Source: Spirochaetia bacterium
GTDB taxonomy: Bacteria > Spirochaetota > Spirochaetia > Treponematales > Treponemataceae
Direction of reading: 5' to 3'
Assembly: GCA_900767955.1 (NCBI GenBank)
Contig: CAAGBC010000040.1
Span: 1 to 11,915, forward strand
DNA: 11,915 nucleotides
Below, piece after piece: positions 5,353 to 11,858 of the stretch; the first letter of the stretch is position 1, and each line of letters starts with the position of its first letter. A program made the position numbers and the translations under genes. Below the pieces are notes generated by a model that saw only the letters and a list, made by a program, of their open reading frames with translations, was not told the DNA's origin and ran no database searches.

Positions 5353-6621
5353 TTATTTAGTTTCTAAACAAGCGATACCAGGAAGTGTTTTTCCTTCAAG
5401 GAATTCTAGGGAAGCACCACCACCTGTTGAAACATGGCTCATTTTGTCAGCAAGGTTGAATTTGTTTACAGCAGCAACAGAGTCTCCTCCACCTACTACA
5501 GACATAGCACCTTTAGCTGTTGCTTCTGCAACTAAGCGAGCAACTTTTTCTGTTCCTTTTGCAAATGCGTCAAATTCAAATACACCAACTGGACCATTCC
5601 ATACGATTGATTTTGCGTTAAGAATTGTGTCTGTGTAAATTTCAACTGTTTTAGGACCAACATCCATAGCCATTAAGTCTGCGGGGATATCTGTTGAATC
5701 AATAGCAACTGGAGCTGCTTCTGGGCTGAATTCTGTAGCACCAACATGGTCAACAGGAAGAATGATTTTTGCACCTTTTTCAGCTGCTTTTGCAAGAAGG
5801 TCTTTTGCTGTATCAATAAAATCATCTTCTACAAGTGATTTACCAACATTGTAACCCTGTGCTTTTAAGAATGTGTAAGCCATTCCACCACCAATTACTA
5901 ATGCTGAAGCGTTTTTCAAAAGTGATTCAAGAACAGCGATTTTTGAAGAAACTTTTGCACCACCAATAATAGCAATCATTGGTTTTTCTGGATTTGTTAC
6001 CATTGGCTGGATATATTTAACTTCTTTTTCCATCAAGAATCCGCCAACTTTTGTTTCAACGAATTTTGCAATAGAAGCTGTAGAAGCTTGGTCGCGGTGA
6101 GCTGTTCCGAAAGCGTCATTTACGAAGATATCTCCGTAAGAAGCAAGTTCTTTTGCCATTGTGTCGCGTTCAGCAGCATCTTTTGATGTTTCTTCTTTGT
6201 GGAAACGAGTATTTTCAAGCATTGCAACTGCTCCTTCTGGAAGAGCGTCGATTGCAGCTTTCTGTCCAAGTGCATCTGGAAGGAATGTAACTTCTTTTCC
6301 GAGTTTTTCAGCAAAGTATTTTACTACTGGAGCCATGCGGTTTTTACCATTGATAAATGCTTCTGAATCTGCATCTGTCCATGTTTTTCCAGCTTTTTCT
6401 GCTTTTTCTTGTGCTTTTTTTACATCTTTTTTAGGATCACCAAGATGGCTCATAAGAACTAAGCTTCTTGGATTCTGTTCCAAAATATATTTAATAGTAG
6501 GAAGAGCTGCCATAATACGAGTATCATCCTGAACAACACCATCCTTCATAGGAACGTTAAAATCAACACGCATAATAATGCGTTTTCCAGTTAAATCTAC
6601 ATCTTTTACAGTCTTAATCAT
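5353..6621 (-). CDS. pgk: Phosphoglycerate kinase
   Basis: Transfers phosphate from 1,3-bisphosphoglycerate to ADP in the first ATP-producing step of cytoplasmic glycolysis. The family signature RVDFNVP is at 18-24 and the substrate-binding SHLGDP at 58-63. In the C-terminal nucleotide domain WNGPVG is at 341-346, VVGGGDS at 375-381 and STGGGAS at 398-404. The 422-residue length includes a charged segment after SHLGDP (about 64-95, lysine-rich with KTWTDADSEAF), which some anaerobe homologues also carry. The ATG has a GGGG Shine-Dalgarno (6629-6632). A strong promoter lies at 6673-6701. The last codons are repeated 54 bases downstream of the gene end. Confidence 0.98.
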   Translation of the reverse strand: MIKTVKDVDLTGKRIIMRVDFNVPMKDGVVQDDTRIMAALPTIKYILEQNPRSLVLMSHLGDPKKDVKKAQEKAEKAGKTWTDADSEAFINGKNRMAPVVKYFAEKLGKEVTFLPDALGQKAAIDALPEGAVAMLENTRFHKEETSKDAAERDTMAKELASYGDIFVNDAFGTAHRDQASTASIAKFVETKVGGFLMEKEVKYIQPMVTNPEKPMIAIIGGAKVSSKIAVLESLLKNASALVIGGGMAYTFLKAQGYNVGKSLVEDDFIDTAKDLLAKAAEKGAKIILPVDHVGATEFSPEAAPVAIDSTDIPADLMAMDVGPKTVEIYTDTILNAKSIVWNGPVGVFEFDAFAKGTEKVARLVAEATAKGAMSVVGGGDSVAAVNKFNLADKMSHVSTGGGASLEFLEGKTLPGIACLETK

Positions 6622-6672
6622 CGTAAAACCCCATTAAATATTATTTTGCCATATAGATGGCTCTTTTTTGAT

Positions 6673-6701
6673 AATATAACGATTTTCTGACTTTGTTTCA
6701 A
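6673..6701 (-). promoter_or_regulatory. Sigma70-type promoter of pgk
   Basis: On the minus strand TTGAAA (6696-6701) and TATATT (6673-6678) each match consensus at five of six positions with an exact 17-base spacer. This is the best promoter in the window. The leader would be about 45 bases. Confidence 0.7.
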
Positions 6702-6816
6702 TGTATGAAAACAAATACTTTGTCTACATGGGTGACTAAATACAAATCTGCAGAAGCATGCCAGACAGTAATGCGGTAATTATCCGGGAAATCCTTGCAG
6801 CAATGGCTTCTTGCAA
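6701..6816 (+). other. Intergenic trace of a broken plus-strand frame
   Basis: From ATG at 6701 the plus strand reads MYENKYFVYMGD, a TAA, then continues open in the same frame as IQICRSMPDSNAVIIREIL and on to a TGA just inside the neighbouring gene end. The stretch looks less AT-rich than most gaps here. The opening YFVYM recalls the start of GIY-YIG-type proteins, but this is only a handful of residues and there is no Shine-Dalgarno. I regard it as a possible remnant, with chance as the main alternative. Confidence 0.2.
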
Positions 6817-7689
6817 TTATTGAAATTTTACAATTGTTTGTGCAATTCTAAACCCAAAGAACATATGCATTCCACTATAAACATGTGCATTATTTACTTG
6901 TTTATTGACTAATAATGTTCCCGAGCCATTATCCATTAAATAAGAAAAAGCATAAGCTGAATAAGTAGTTCCATCGAGCATAAGCTCTTCCACATTACCA
7001 ATTGTATCATACAGACCTAAAGAGTTAGGTAGATACTTTCCCGGCTGATGAACATAACCTAATGCTGCAACATCATGGTAATCATCAGAAACGCCATATT
7101 TCTTATAGTTTTTTCCACCTCTAGCCGCATCAAGCCATTCACTCTGAGTAGGAAGCCTATATCCATTTACCCCAGACTTGGTATAAAAATTAGAAGTTAT
7201 AGTAAAATCATATGTTGTAAGTGGATTTCCGTTCATATCAGTAAGTTTTCCGCCAAATTCCAAGGTTTCCTTATAGTTAGAAATTAAAAATGCATTTTTA
7301 AGAACGGTTTTATAAGCAGAATCTTCATAATAGGCTGGTGTAAGACCATTCTTTTCGGAAATGGCATTCATCCAGACAATCACATCTGCGGGATGAACGC
7401 TAGAAACAGGGTAATTGGCATATAATCCAACATTTGTTACTTCCTTATTTGCAACTTTACCCGGAAGAACAAATCTGTATCCGTTTTTTAGAGCCCATTC
7501 TCTAACTTCATACCATAACCAATATGTTGTTTCGTAAGTGTTTATTCTAAAAGAATCAGAGACATCCACCATCTTAAAAGATTGAATATTCTTCTCTTCA
7601 ATTTCTTTCATGTCATGAATCATATCTCTGCAAGAAAACATCAAAAATGAGGATAAAACGGTAATCAAAAATATCAGAGATTTTTTCAT
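6817..7689 (-). CDS. Lipoprotein with formylglycine-generating-enzyme (SUMF1)-like domain
   Basis: A 290-residue envelope lipoprotein. The signal peptide ends LMFSC, with Cys20 lipidated. The rest follows the FGE-sulfatase fold: YETTYWLW (52-59), PVSSVHPADVIVWMNAISEKNGLTP (94-118 region), the hallmark GYRLPTQSEWLDAARGG (176-192), PNSLGLYDTIGNVEE (221-235) and a C-terminal GFRIA. Real formylglycine-generating enzymes need a cysteine pair near the C-terminus. This protein has no cysteine apart from Cys20, so it probably does not modify sulfatases and may instead use the lectin-like fold for binding. Its ATG overlaps the TGA of the upstream barrel gene (ATGA), implying translational coupling and a shared function at the cell surface. 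No terminator is clear after it. Confidence 0.88.
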   Translation of the reverse strand: MKKSLIFLITVLSSFLMFSCRDMIHDMKEIEEKNIQSFKMVDVSDSFRINTYETTYWLWYEVREWALKNGYRFVLPGKVANKEVTNVGLYANYPVSSVHPADVIVWMNAISEKNGLTPAYYEDSAYKTVLKNAFLISNYKETLEFGGKLTDMNGNPLTTYDFTITSNFYTKSGVNGYRLPTQSEWLDAARGGKNYKKYGVSDDYHDVAALGYVHQPGKYLPNSLGLYDTIGNVEELMLDGTTYSAYAFSYLMDNGSGTLLVNKQVNNAHVYSGMHMFFGFRIAQTIVKFQ

Positions 7690-8348
7690 CGTTTTATACC
7701 ATTTGAGCTTGCGTTTTTAGGGGTGAAGTTGAGTAATAGCCCAAAACTTGGTCCAACTGTGCAGAAGAATTCTGTTTTTTCATTGTAAAAAGCAAAATGG
7801 CATCCAGTAAAAAATCCTAGGGCGCTCTTTTTAAAGTTTAGAACACTTTTTCTTAAACATAAATCTGATTCAAGGGCAAAATCGTAGTAAATATCGTTGA
7901 TTGAGCCTTGTTGTGCACTTACAAATGAGATATCGCTGATTAAAAATCCACCTCCAAGAGAGAAATAAATAGAAAAATCTTGAGGAAGATAATATTCCAT
8001 AAATATTCCGCCGCTAAAACAGTATGAATAAAGTTTTTCTAACTGAAAACTGTATGGAATAAAATTGTGAAAGGCTCCCCGCCCGTAAAATCCAACGTCT
8101 AGATTTTTAGAAAAATCTGGCAATAATGAAAAGTCATATCCGATTGTTGCGCCAATTGCAGATTTAGAGAATTGATTCATGTTATATAGTGGGAATTCAT
8201 TGGTATAAGATGCGTTTAATTTAATGGCAAAGAGGGTGTTTTGAAGTTTTTCACTACGGGTTTTATTGGAATTTTGGGCAAAACAAAAGAAACTTGAAGA
8301 GCTTATAAGAAAAAACAAGATGATAGTTTTTAGTAGCTTATTATTCAT
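7686..8348 (-). CDS. Putative outer-membrane beta-barrel protein
   Basis: This 220-residue protein has a signal peptide with a probable signal peptidase I cut after FCFA (residue 24, mature start Q). The rest alternates polar and aromatic or hydrophobic residues with glycine-rich turns (SAIGATIGYDFSLL, SGGIFMEYYL, FSLGGGFLI, LGFFTGCHFAFY, VGPSFGLLLNF), as in small outer-membrane barrels of perhaps eight strands. I do not recognise a named family, so a transport or adhesion role cannot be assigned. It is the first gene of a two-gene unit with the SUMF1-like lipoprotein. No Shine-Dalgarno precedes the ATG; the -10 box ends eight bases before it, so the mRNA is probably leaderless. Confidence 0.75.
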   Translation of the reverse strand: MNNKLLKTIILFFLISSSSFFCFAQNSNKTRSEKLQNTLFAIKLNASYTNEFPLYNMNQFSKSAIGATIGYDFSLLPDFSKNLDVGFYGRGAFHNFIPYSFQLEKLYSYCFSGGIFMEYYLPQDFSIYFSLGGGFLISDISFVSAQQGSINDIYYDFALESDLCLRKSVLNFKKSALGFFTGCHFAFYNEKTEFFCTVGPSFGLLLNFTPKNASSNGIKR

Positions 8349-8350
8349 AA

Positions 8351-8379
8351 TTGGATATTATATAATTGAAAAATATTAT
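8351..8379 (+). promoter_or_regulatory. Plus-strand promoter interlocked with the minus-strand one
   Basis: TTGGAT (8351-8356), a 17-base spacer and TATTAT (8374-8379) face right and overlap the opposing promoter almost completely. Predicted start near 8386 gives a short leader with AGAGGA at 8395-8400, serving the small lipoprotein frame at 8405. Confidence 0.5.
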
Positions 8380-8385
8380 ATGCAA
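8357..8385 (-). promoter_or_regulatory. Promoter of the minus-strand barrel gene (leaderless)
   Basis: On the minus strand TTGCAT (8380-8385), a 17-base spacer and a perfect TATAAT (8357-8362) lie so close to the ATG at 8348 that transcription should begin at or within a few bases of the start codon. This fits the lack of a ribosome site. Confidence 0.6.
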
Positions 8386-8404
8386 TTTTTTTAAAGAGGA
8401 TTAT

Positions 8405-8621
8405 ATGAAAAAATTAATTTATTTCATTCCGTATTTAATTTTATTAATTGCTTTTTTGGGATTTCAAAGTTGTGTATCTGAAATATCTGATGTCCCATCT
8501 TCCGAGAAATCGATACTTTTTTTATTCTGTTAGAATTGATGGAAAGGTCCAGGAAAGTGGAATCTCCAGTGTTGATTTTACAGATACAAAACAGCAAATT
8601 ATCAATTATCTTGTATTTTAG
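8405..8621 (+). pseudogene. Small lipoprotein gene broken by a frameshift
   Basis: ATG at 8405 has a good Shine-Dalgarno (AGAGGA). It reads a lysine-rich start, a hydrophobic stretch and a lipobox ending GFQSC (Cys23), then stops at TAG 8531-8533 after 42 residues. The +1 frame continues with convincing protein sequence (FYSVRIDGKVQESGISSVDF and more) to a TAG at 8619-8621. Removing one T from the T7 run at 8517-8523 would join the two into about 71 residues. The shift could also lie further upstream, down to about 8472, since the second frame is open there too. It may be a decayed gene, a homopolymer phase switch or a sequencing error. Confidence 0.6.
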
Positions 8622-8654
8622 AAAAAATAGGTATAAACTTGTTTAATATGTGTC

Positions 8655-8675
8655 ATCCCGAATTTATTTCGGGAT
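8655..8675 (+). terminator. Hairpin, probable terminator or dispersed palindrome
   Basis: ATCCCGAA (8655-8662) and TTCGGGAT (8668-8675) form a perfect 8-bp stem with a TTTAT loop, followed by TTGTT. It lies after the broken lipoprotein and before the next promoter. The U-tract is weak, and this type of GTCATCCCGAATTTATTTCG palindrome also occurs as an intergenic repeat in various bacteria, so both roles are possible. Confidence 0.55.
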
Positions 8676-8690
8676 TTGTTCACTATTTTG

Positions 8691-8696
8691 TATAAT
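8691..8696 (+). promoter_or_regulatory. -10 box for the plus-strand barrel gene
   Basis: A perfect TATAAT sits 12 bases before the ATG at 8709, with no good -35 at 17 bases. It argues against the longer TTG-started reading from 8676, because that coding region would run across the promoter. Confidence 0.45.
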
Positions 8697-8708
8697 ACGC
8701 AGGAAGGA

Positions 8709-9479
8709 ATGATAAAGTTAATTAATAAAAAATTAAAAAATCTTCTATTATTTACTCTATTAATTTTTGTTCATTCTTTGACATTTGCGCAAATTTACGA
8801 ATATGATTATCAAAACGATTTTACCAATGAATATGAAGAATCTTCCAATGAAGAACAAAATAATTCAGAAGAAACAACAGAAGTACAAGAAGAAACACCT
8901 ATAAAAAAAGAAATATTCAAAGACAATAAAAAATATAAAACACAAATCATAGATTCAAATGATGCAACTTTTATTTCACGAACAAATTCATATCACGCAT
9001 TTTTTACTTCACTTGGAACAACAATTCTTACAGATTATTTTACTGCTGGACTAAAACTTTCTGCTGAATACAACTACGGATTCAAAAATACTCCAATATA
9101 TACAGGCTTTGGAATTAACGGAACATTAAATTTTCCACAATTTAATTATCCATACACATATAAAATTGAAGGAGACAAAACAACTTCCCCTAGTCTTTTA
9201 GGTTTTTCATTTTATGTTCCATGTGGAATATTTATAAAACTTGGAGATACAGATTGTTTTCTTAACGCATCTGCAAAATTAGGAATGAAATGTTACTCTT
9301 TGATGATTTTTTCCTTAAAAGGAATTTACGCAGGTAGCATAACTCCTACATTTTACTTTAATGCCAATGCGGGAATTTTATATAAATTCATAGGAATTAG
9401 TTTTGAAATGGAATTTGACAGTATTTGCAAATTTTATCCAGGCGTGTCAGTTTATGCACAAATTATAAAACGAAAATGA
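8709..9479 (+). CDS. Putative outer-membrane protein with acidic N-terminal linker
   Basis: I start this at ATG 8709 (256 residues), preceded by AGGAAGG, because the signal peptide begins there: a basic start, a long hydrophobic run and a likely cut after TFA (residue 27, mature Q). Residues 29-66 are a low-complexity linker dominated by Glu, Asn, Gln, Tyr and Thr, followed by a Lys-rich patch. The rest (about 85-256) alternates aromatic and polar residues in beta-strand fashion (TAGLKLSAEYNYGF, TGFGINGTLNF, FSFYVPCGIFIKL, LNASAKLGMK, FNANAGILYKF, ISFEMEF), consistent with a small outer-membrane barrel. I do not recognise a named family. The TGA overlaps the ATG of the next lipoprotein gene, the same coupling seen in the minus-strand pair. 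Confidence 0.7.
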   Translation: MIKLINKKLKNLLLFTLLIFVHSLTFAQIYEYDYQNDFTNEYEESSNEEQNNSEETTEVQEETPIKKEIFKDNKKYKTQIIDSNDATFISRTNSYHAFFTSLGTTILTDYFTAGLKLSAEYNYGFKNTPIYTGFGINGTLNFPQFNYPYTYKIEGDKTTSPSLLGFSFYVPCGIFIKLGDTDCFLNASAKLGMKCYSLMIFSLKGIYAGSITPTFYFNANAGILYKFIGISFEMEFDSICKFYPGVSVYAQIIKRK

Positions 9480-9916
9480 AAATAAAATTTGGAATAATGA
9501 TTTTTATATTTGTAAGTCTTTTCTCTAGCTGTTCTATGTCAATCGAACATTTAATGGAAGATTTTAATTCAAATTTTACACAAGAATTTATTCAAAAAAG
9601 TGAATACGACATAAATTCCCCAGATTTTAAACCACACACAATGATTTCACAAAATCAGTATTTTATTGAAGAAAAATATGGATTTTCGATTTCTGCACCA
9701 AGTGGCGCAAAAGAATATTGTTGGTCAGTTCAAGAAAAAACAATTTCACAAAACGCACCAGAAAAAGTTATTTCCACACAAAAAGATTTAAACTATACAT
9801 TTTCGGGCAACTATTCATTAGGAAGAACTTATATTCTTAAATTAAAAGTAACAACACACAACAATAAAGAATTTACAGATTCTGCATTTATAATTATTTA
9901 TTCAAGCAACAACTAA
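9476..9916 (+). CDS. Putative lipoprotein with PKD/Ig-like beta-sandwich character
   Basis: The frame is open further upstream, but the ATG at 9476 is chosen because it overlaps the preceding TGA as ATGA and starts a proper lipoprotein signal ending LFSSC (Cys19). That gives 146 residues. The mature part has a polar segment, then a beta-rich domain from about 65. This domain includes GFSISAPSGAKEYCWSV, a YTFSGNYSLGRTYILKLKV stretch and a final FTDSAFIIIY strand, a pattern like PKD or Ig-type extracellular modules (aromatic-W, Y-x-F, G-x-x-Y-x-L-x-L-x-V). Exact family is uncertain and no enzymatic motif is visible. It is co-transcribed with, and probably anchored beside, the upstream barrel protein. 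No convincing terminator hairpin follows; only a T-rich run near 9950. Confidence 0.7.
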   Translation: MKIKFGIMIFIFVSLFSSCSMSIEHLMEDFNSNFTQEFIQKSEYDINSPDFKPHTMISQNQYFIEEKYGFSISAPSGAKEYCWSVQEKTISQNAPEKVISTQKDLNYTFSGNYSLGRTYILKLKVTTHNNKEFTDSAFIIIYSSNN

Positions 9917-10003
9917 TTCACTTATTTTTCTGCTAAAAAATATTTCTATCTTTTTTTTTAAACCTGTTGTAAAATATTTTGTTAGACGTGGGAATTATTT
10001 TTT

Positions 10004-10020
10004 TATAAATATTTTGGAGG
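10004..10020 (+). promoter_or_regulatory. -10 box and ribosome site of the large lipoprotein gene
   Basis: TATAAA (10004-10009) precedes a strong GGAGG (10016-10020), which is seven bases from the ATG at 10028. The -35 is unclear (TTAGAC at 9982-9987 with a 16-base spacer is one option). The Shine-Dalgarno is the best in the window and suggests high expression. Confidence 0.45.
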
Positions 10021-10027
10021 CAAACAA

Positions 10028-11803
10028 ATGAATAAAAAAATTTGTTTCTTTACACCATTATTAGTTTTAATAATGTTTTTAGTTGGTTGTGCCAATATTG
10101 AGGGGAACGGTACATATATTGATAATACAGTAGGCGAAAAATGTGAACTAAGTATTATGCTCGGAAGTGGAGTTCGTTCCATCTTACCAGAAGAATTTAA
10201 TGGATCTGATTTATTCTACACACTTGAAGGAAAATCTGTCAGAGGAAACATTCTTCCTTTAACAACATTAAACTTTAACCCAATTACAAATGAAGCTAAA
10301 ATTCCATTGGAATATGACACATGGGAACTTACACTTATTGCATACAAAGACGCAGAACACACACTTCCTGTTCTAAAAGGTTTTAGAGTTGTAGATTTAA
10401 CAAATGGAGAAACATTAATTCACTTTGATTTAAAAACATACGACTTAACAACAGTTGGCGAAATTGCACTAAGCGGAAATTTTGTTGACGAAGAAGATGC
10501 AGTAACAAAGTATGTAATGACTCTTAAAAACTTTGAAACAGATGCAATCATTGAAGAAAGACCTGTTGAACACACAGGAAATGGCACTGATGAATATCCG
10601 TTTACTTTTGCAAAACAAAATTTGCTACCAGGAACATATTTATTTGCTGTAAAATTCATCAAAGAAACAACAAAAGACGGAAATACAGTAGAAGACCAGA
10701 TTGGTTATTGGTCAGAAATCGTTGTAGTAGATGCAGGAAATGACACAACAAAAGACGATATTTTAATTGATGTGATTATGAGAAAACCAGCAGTTCCTAC
10801 TAACCTACAAGCTTTATTAATTGAAGATTCAAAATCAAAAGATAGATACAATGTAAAACTTACATGGAATGATGAATCTGACAATGAAGAAAACTTTGTA
10901 ATCACAGTAAAAGAATATGCAGATACAGAAGATGTTACAGGAACAGAATATAGAATTCTTGATGAAACATTTATTGAAAATGATATTCGCGTAGACGGTT
11001 CATTACTTTCTGGAAATACCGCATGTATTATTTCACTTCCAACAGGAAGATTATTTGATGTAGTTATTCAGGCAGAGAATTCAATTGGTATTTCTGCTGA
11101 ATGTACAAGAGTTGATGCTACAGACACAACTGGATTCATTGGTTACAAAGCTAGTAACAAAATTAACTTAATGAACATTACTTATGACCTAGACAGAGGA
11201 CAATTACAATTAGCAGTAGACCTAACTAAAACAGGTGAATATTTAGAATATCACATTTACAAAGGAACTGATATTACTCTTCTAGAAATAAAAGATCCAC
11301 TGGGAGCTGAATATCCAAAACTAACTAAGAATAATAATCCTTGGTTGCATTGGGCATATCCAGAAGACAGAACTACTCCTGTTACAGTAGCAACATTCAA
11401 GAATGTTTATGTAAAAGCAATTTACGACCAGACATTCATTATTTCTTACACAATCAAAGGTTATGAAGATTTAGCAGCAGCAAGAGTAATTGCTACTTAT
11501 GATGATACAGCAACACCAGGTGTTATTGAAACAACAGAAGCAAAAAATGCAAAAATTGCTCGTAATACTAAAAAAGATATAACAATTGGAATTAAAGCTG
11601 CTGCTGGAAACGAAACAAAATACAGTAAATTCAAACTATACATTGATGATAAAAAAGTCACAGAAAATGACACAATGGAATATACTGTTTCAACAACAGA
11701 CATGGAACTTGACATTGGTACACACACAGTAATGGTATGTGCTTACGATGAAACAATCGACCAATGGTTCAGCCATATCTTTGCAATAACAATTACAAAC
11801 TAA
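10028..11803 (+). CDS. Large modular lipoprotein with a fibronectin-III-like domain
   Basis: A 591-residue surface or periplasmic lipoprotein. The signal peptide ends FLVGC (Cys21). Residues 38-135 form a first beta-rich module beginning with ELSIMLGSGVRSILPEEF, a type of opening I associate with large Treponema surface proteins (recollection, not checked). A second module spans about 145-250. Residues 254-365 look like a fibronectin type III domain (PAVPTNLQAL, VKLTWNDES, FDVVIQAENSIGIS). The remaining 230 residues are beta-rich without a recognised family, ending in an Ig-like stretch (KFKLYIDDKKV, DIGTHTVMVCAYD). There are no catalytic motifs, so binding, adhesion or scaffolding is likely. 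It is monocistronic: 111 bases separate it from the previous gene and a palindrome follows the stop. Confidence 0.8.
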   Translation: MNKKICFFTPLLVLIMFLVGCANIEGNGTYIDNTVGEKCELSIMLGSGVRSILPEEFNGSDLFYTLEGKSVRGNILPLTTLNFNPITNEAKIPLEYDTWELTLIAYKDAEHTLPVLKGFRVVDLTNGETLIHFDLKTYDLTTVGEIALSGNFVDEEDAVTKYVMTLKNFETDAIIEERPVEHTGNGTDEYPFTFAKQNLLPGTYLFAVKFIKETTKDGNTVEDQIGYWSEIVVVDAGNDTTKDDILIDVIMRKPAVPTNLQALLIEDSKSKDRYNVKLTWNDESDNEENFVITVKEYADTEDVTGTEYRILDETFIENDIRVDGSLLSGNTACIISLPTGRLFDVVIQAENSIGISAECTRVDATDTTGFIGYKASNKINLMNITYDLDRGQLQLAVDLTKTGEYLEYHIYKGTDITLLEIKDPLGAEYPKLTKNNNPWLHWAYPEDRTTPVTVATFKNVYVKAIYDQTFIISYTIKGYEDLAAARVIATYDDTATPGVIETTEAKNAKIARNTKKDITIGIKAAAGNETKYSKFKLYIDDKKVTENDTMEYTVSTTDMELDIGTHTVMVCAYDETIDQWFSHIFAITITN

Positions 11804-11825
11804 GTTACATATTTAGTTAAATCAT

Positions 11826-11848
11826 AACCACCCGTCAAACGGGTGGTT
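11826..11848 (+). terminator. Strong palindrome after the large lipoprotein
   Basis: AACCACCCGT (11826-11835) and ACGGGTGGTT (11839-11848) form a perfect 10-bp stem with a three-base loop, 22 bases after the stop. It could end the lipoprotein transcript, though only three U follow. It may equally be the subterminal hairpin of the element described at 11826-11915. Confidence 0.55.
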
Positions 11849-11858
11849 TGCACTTAGC

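Noticed and set aside
5330..6532. Long plus-strand frames antisense to pgk
   Set aside because: They mirror pgk codon bias and have no ribosome sites or recognisable domains.
8676..8708. TTG-started N-terminal extension of the plus-strand barrel protein
   Set aside because: It would cross the TATAAT box and place 11 residues before a clean signal peptide.
9425..9475. Upstream extension of the 146-residue lipoprotein
   Set aside because: It overlaps the preceding gene in another frame and would bury the signal peptide; the ATGA-coupled start is better.
10420..11727. Minus-strand frames antisense to the large lipoprotein
   Set aside because: Serine- and valine-rich shadows of the coding strand without starts, ribosome sites or domains.
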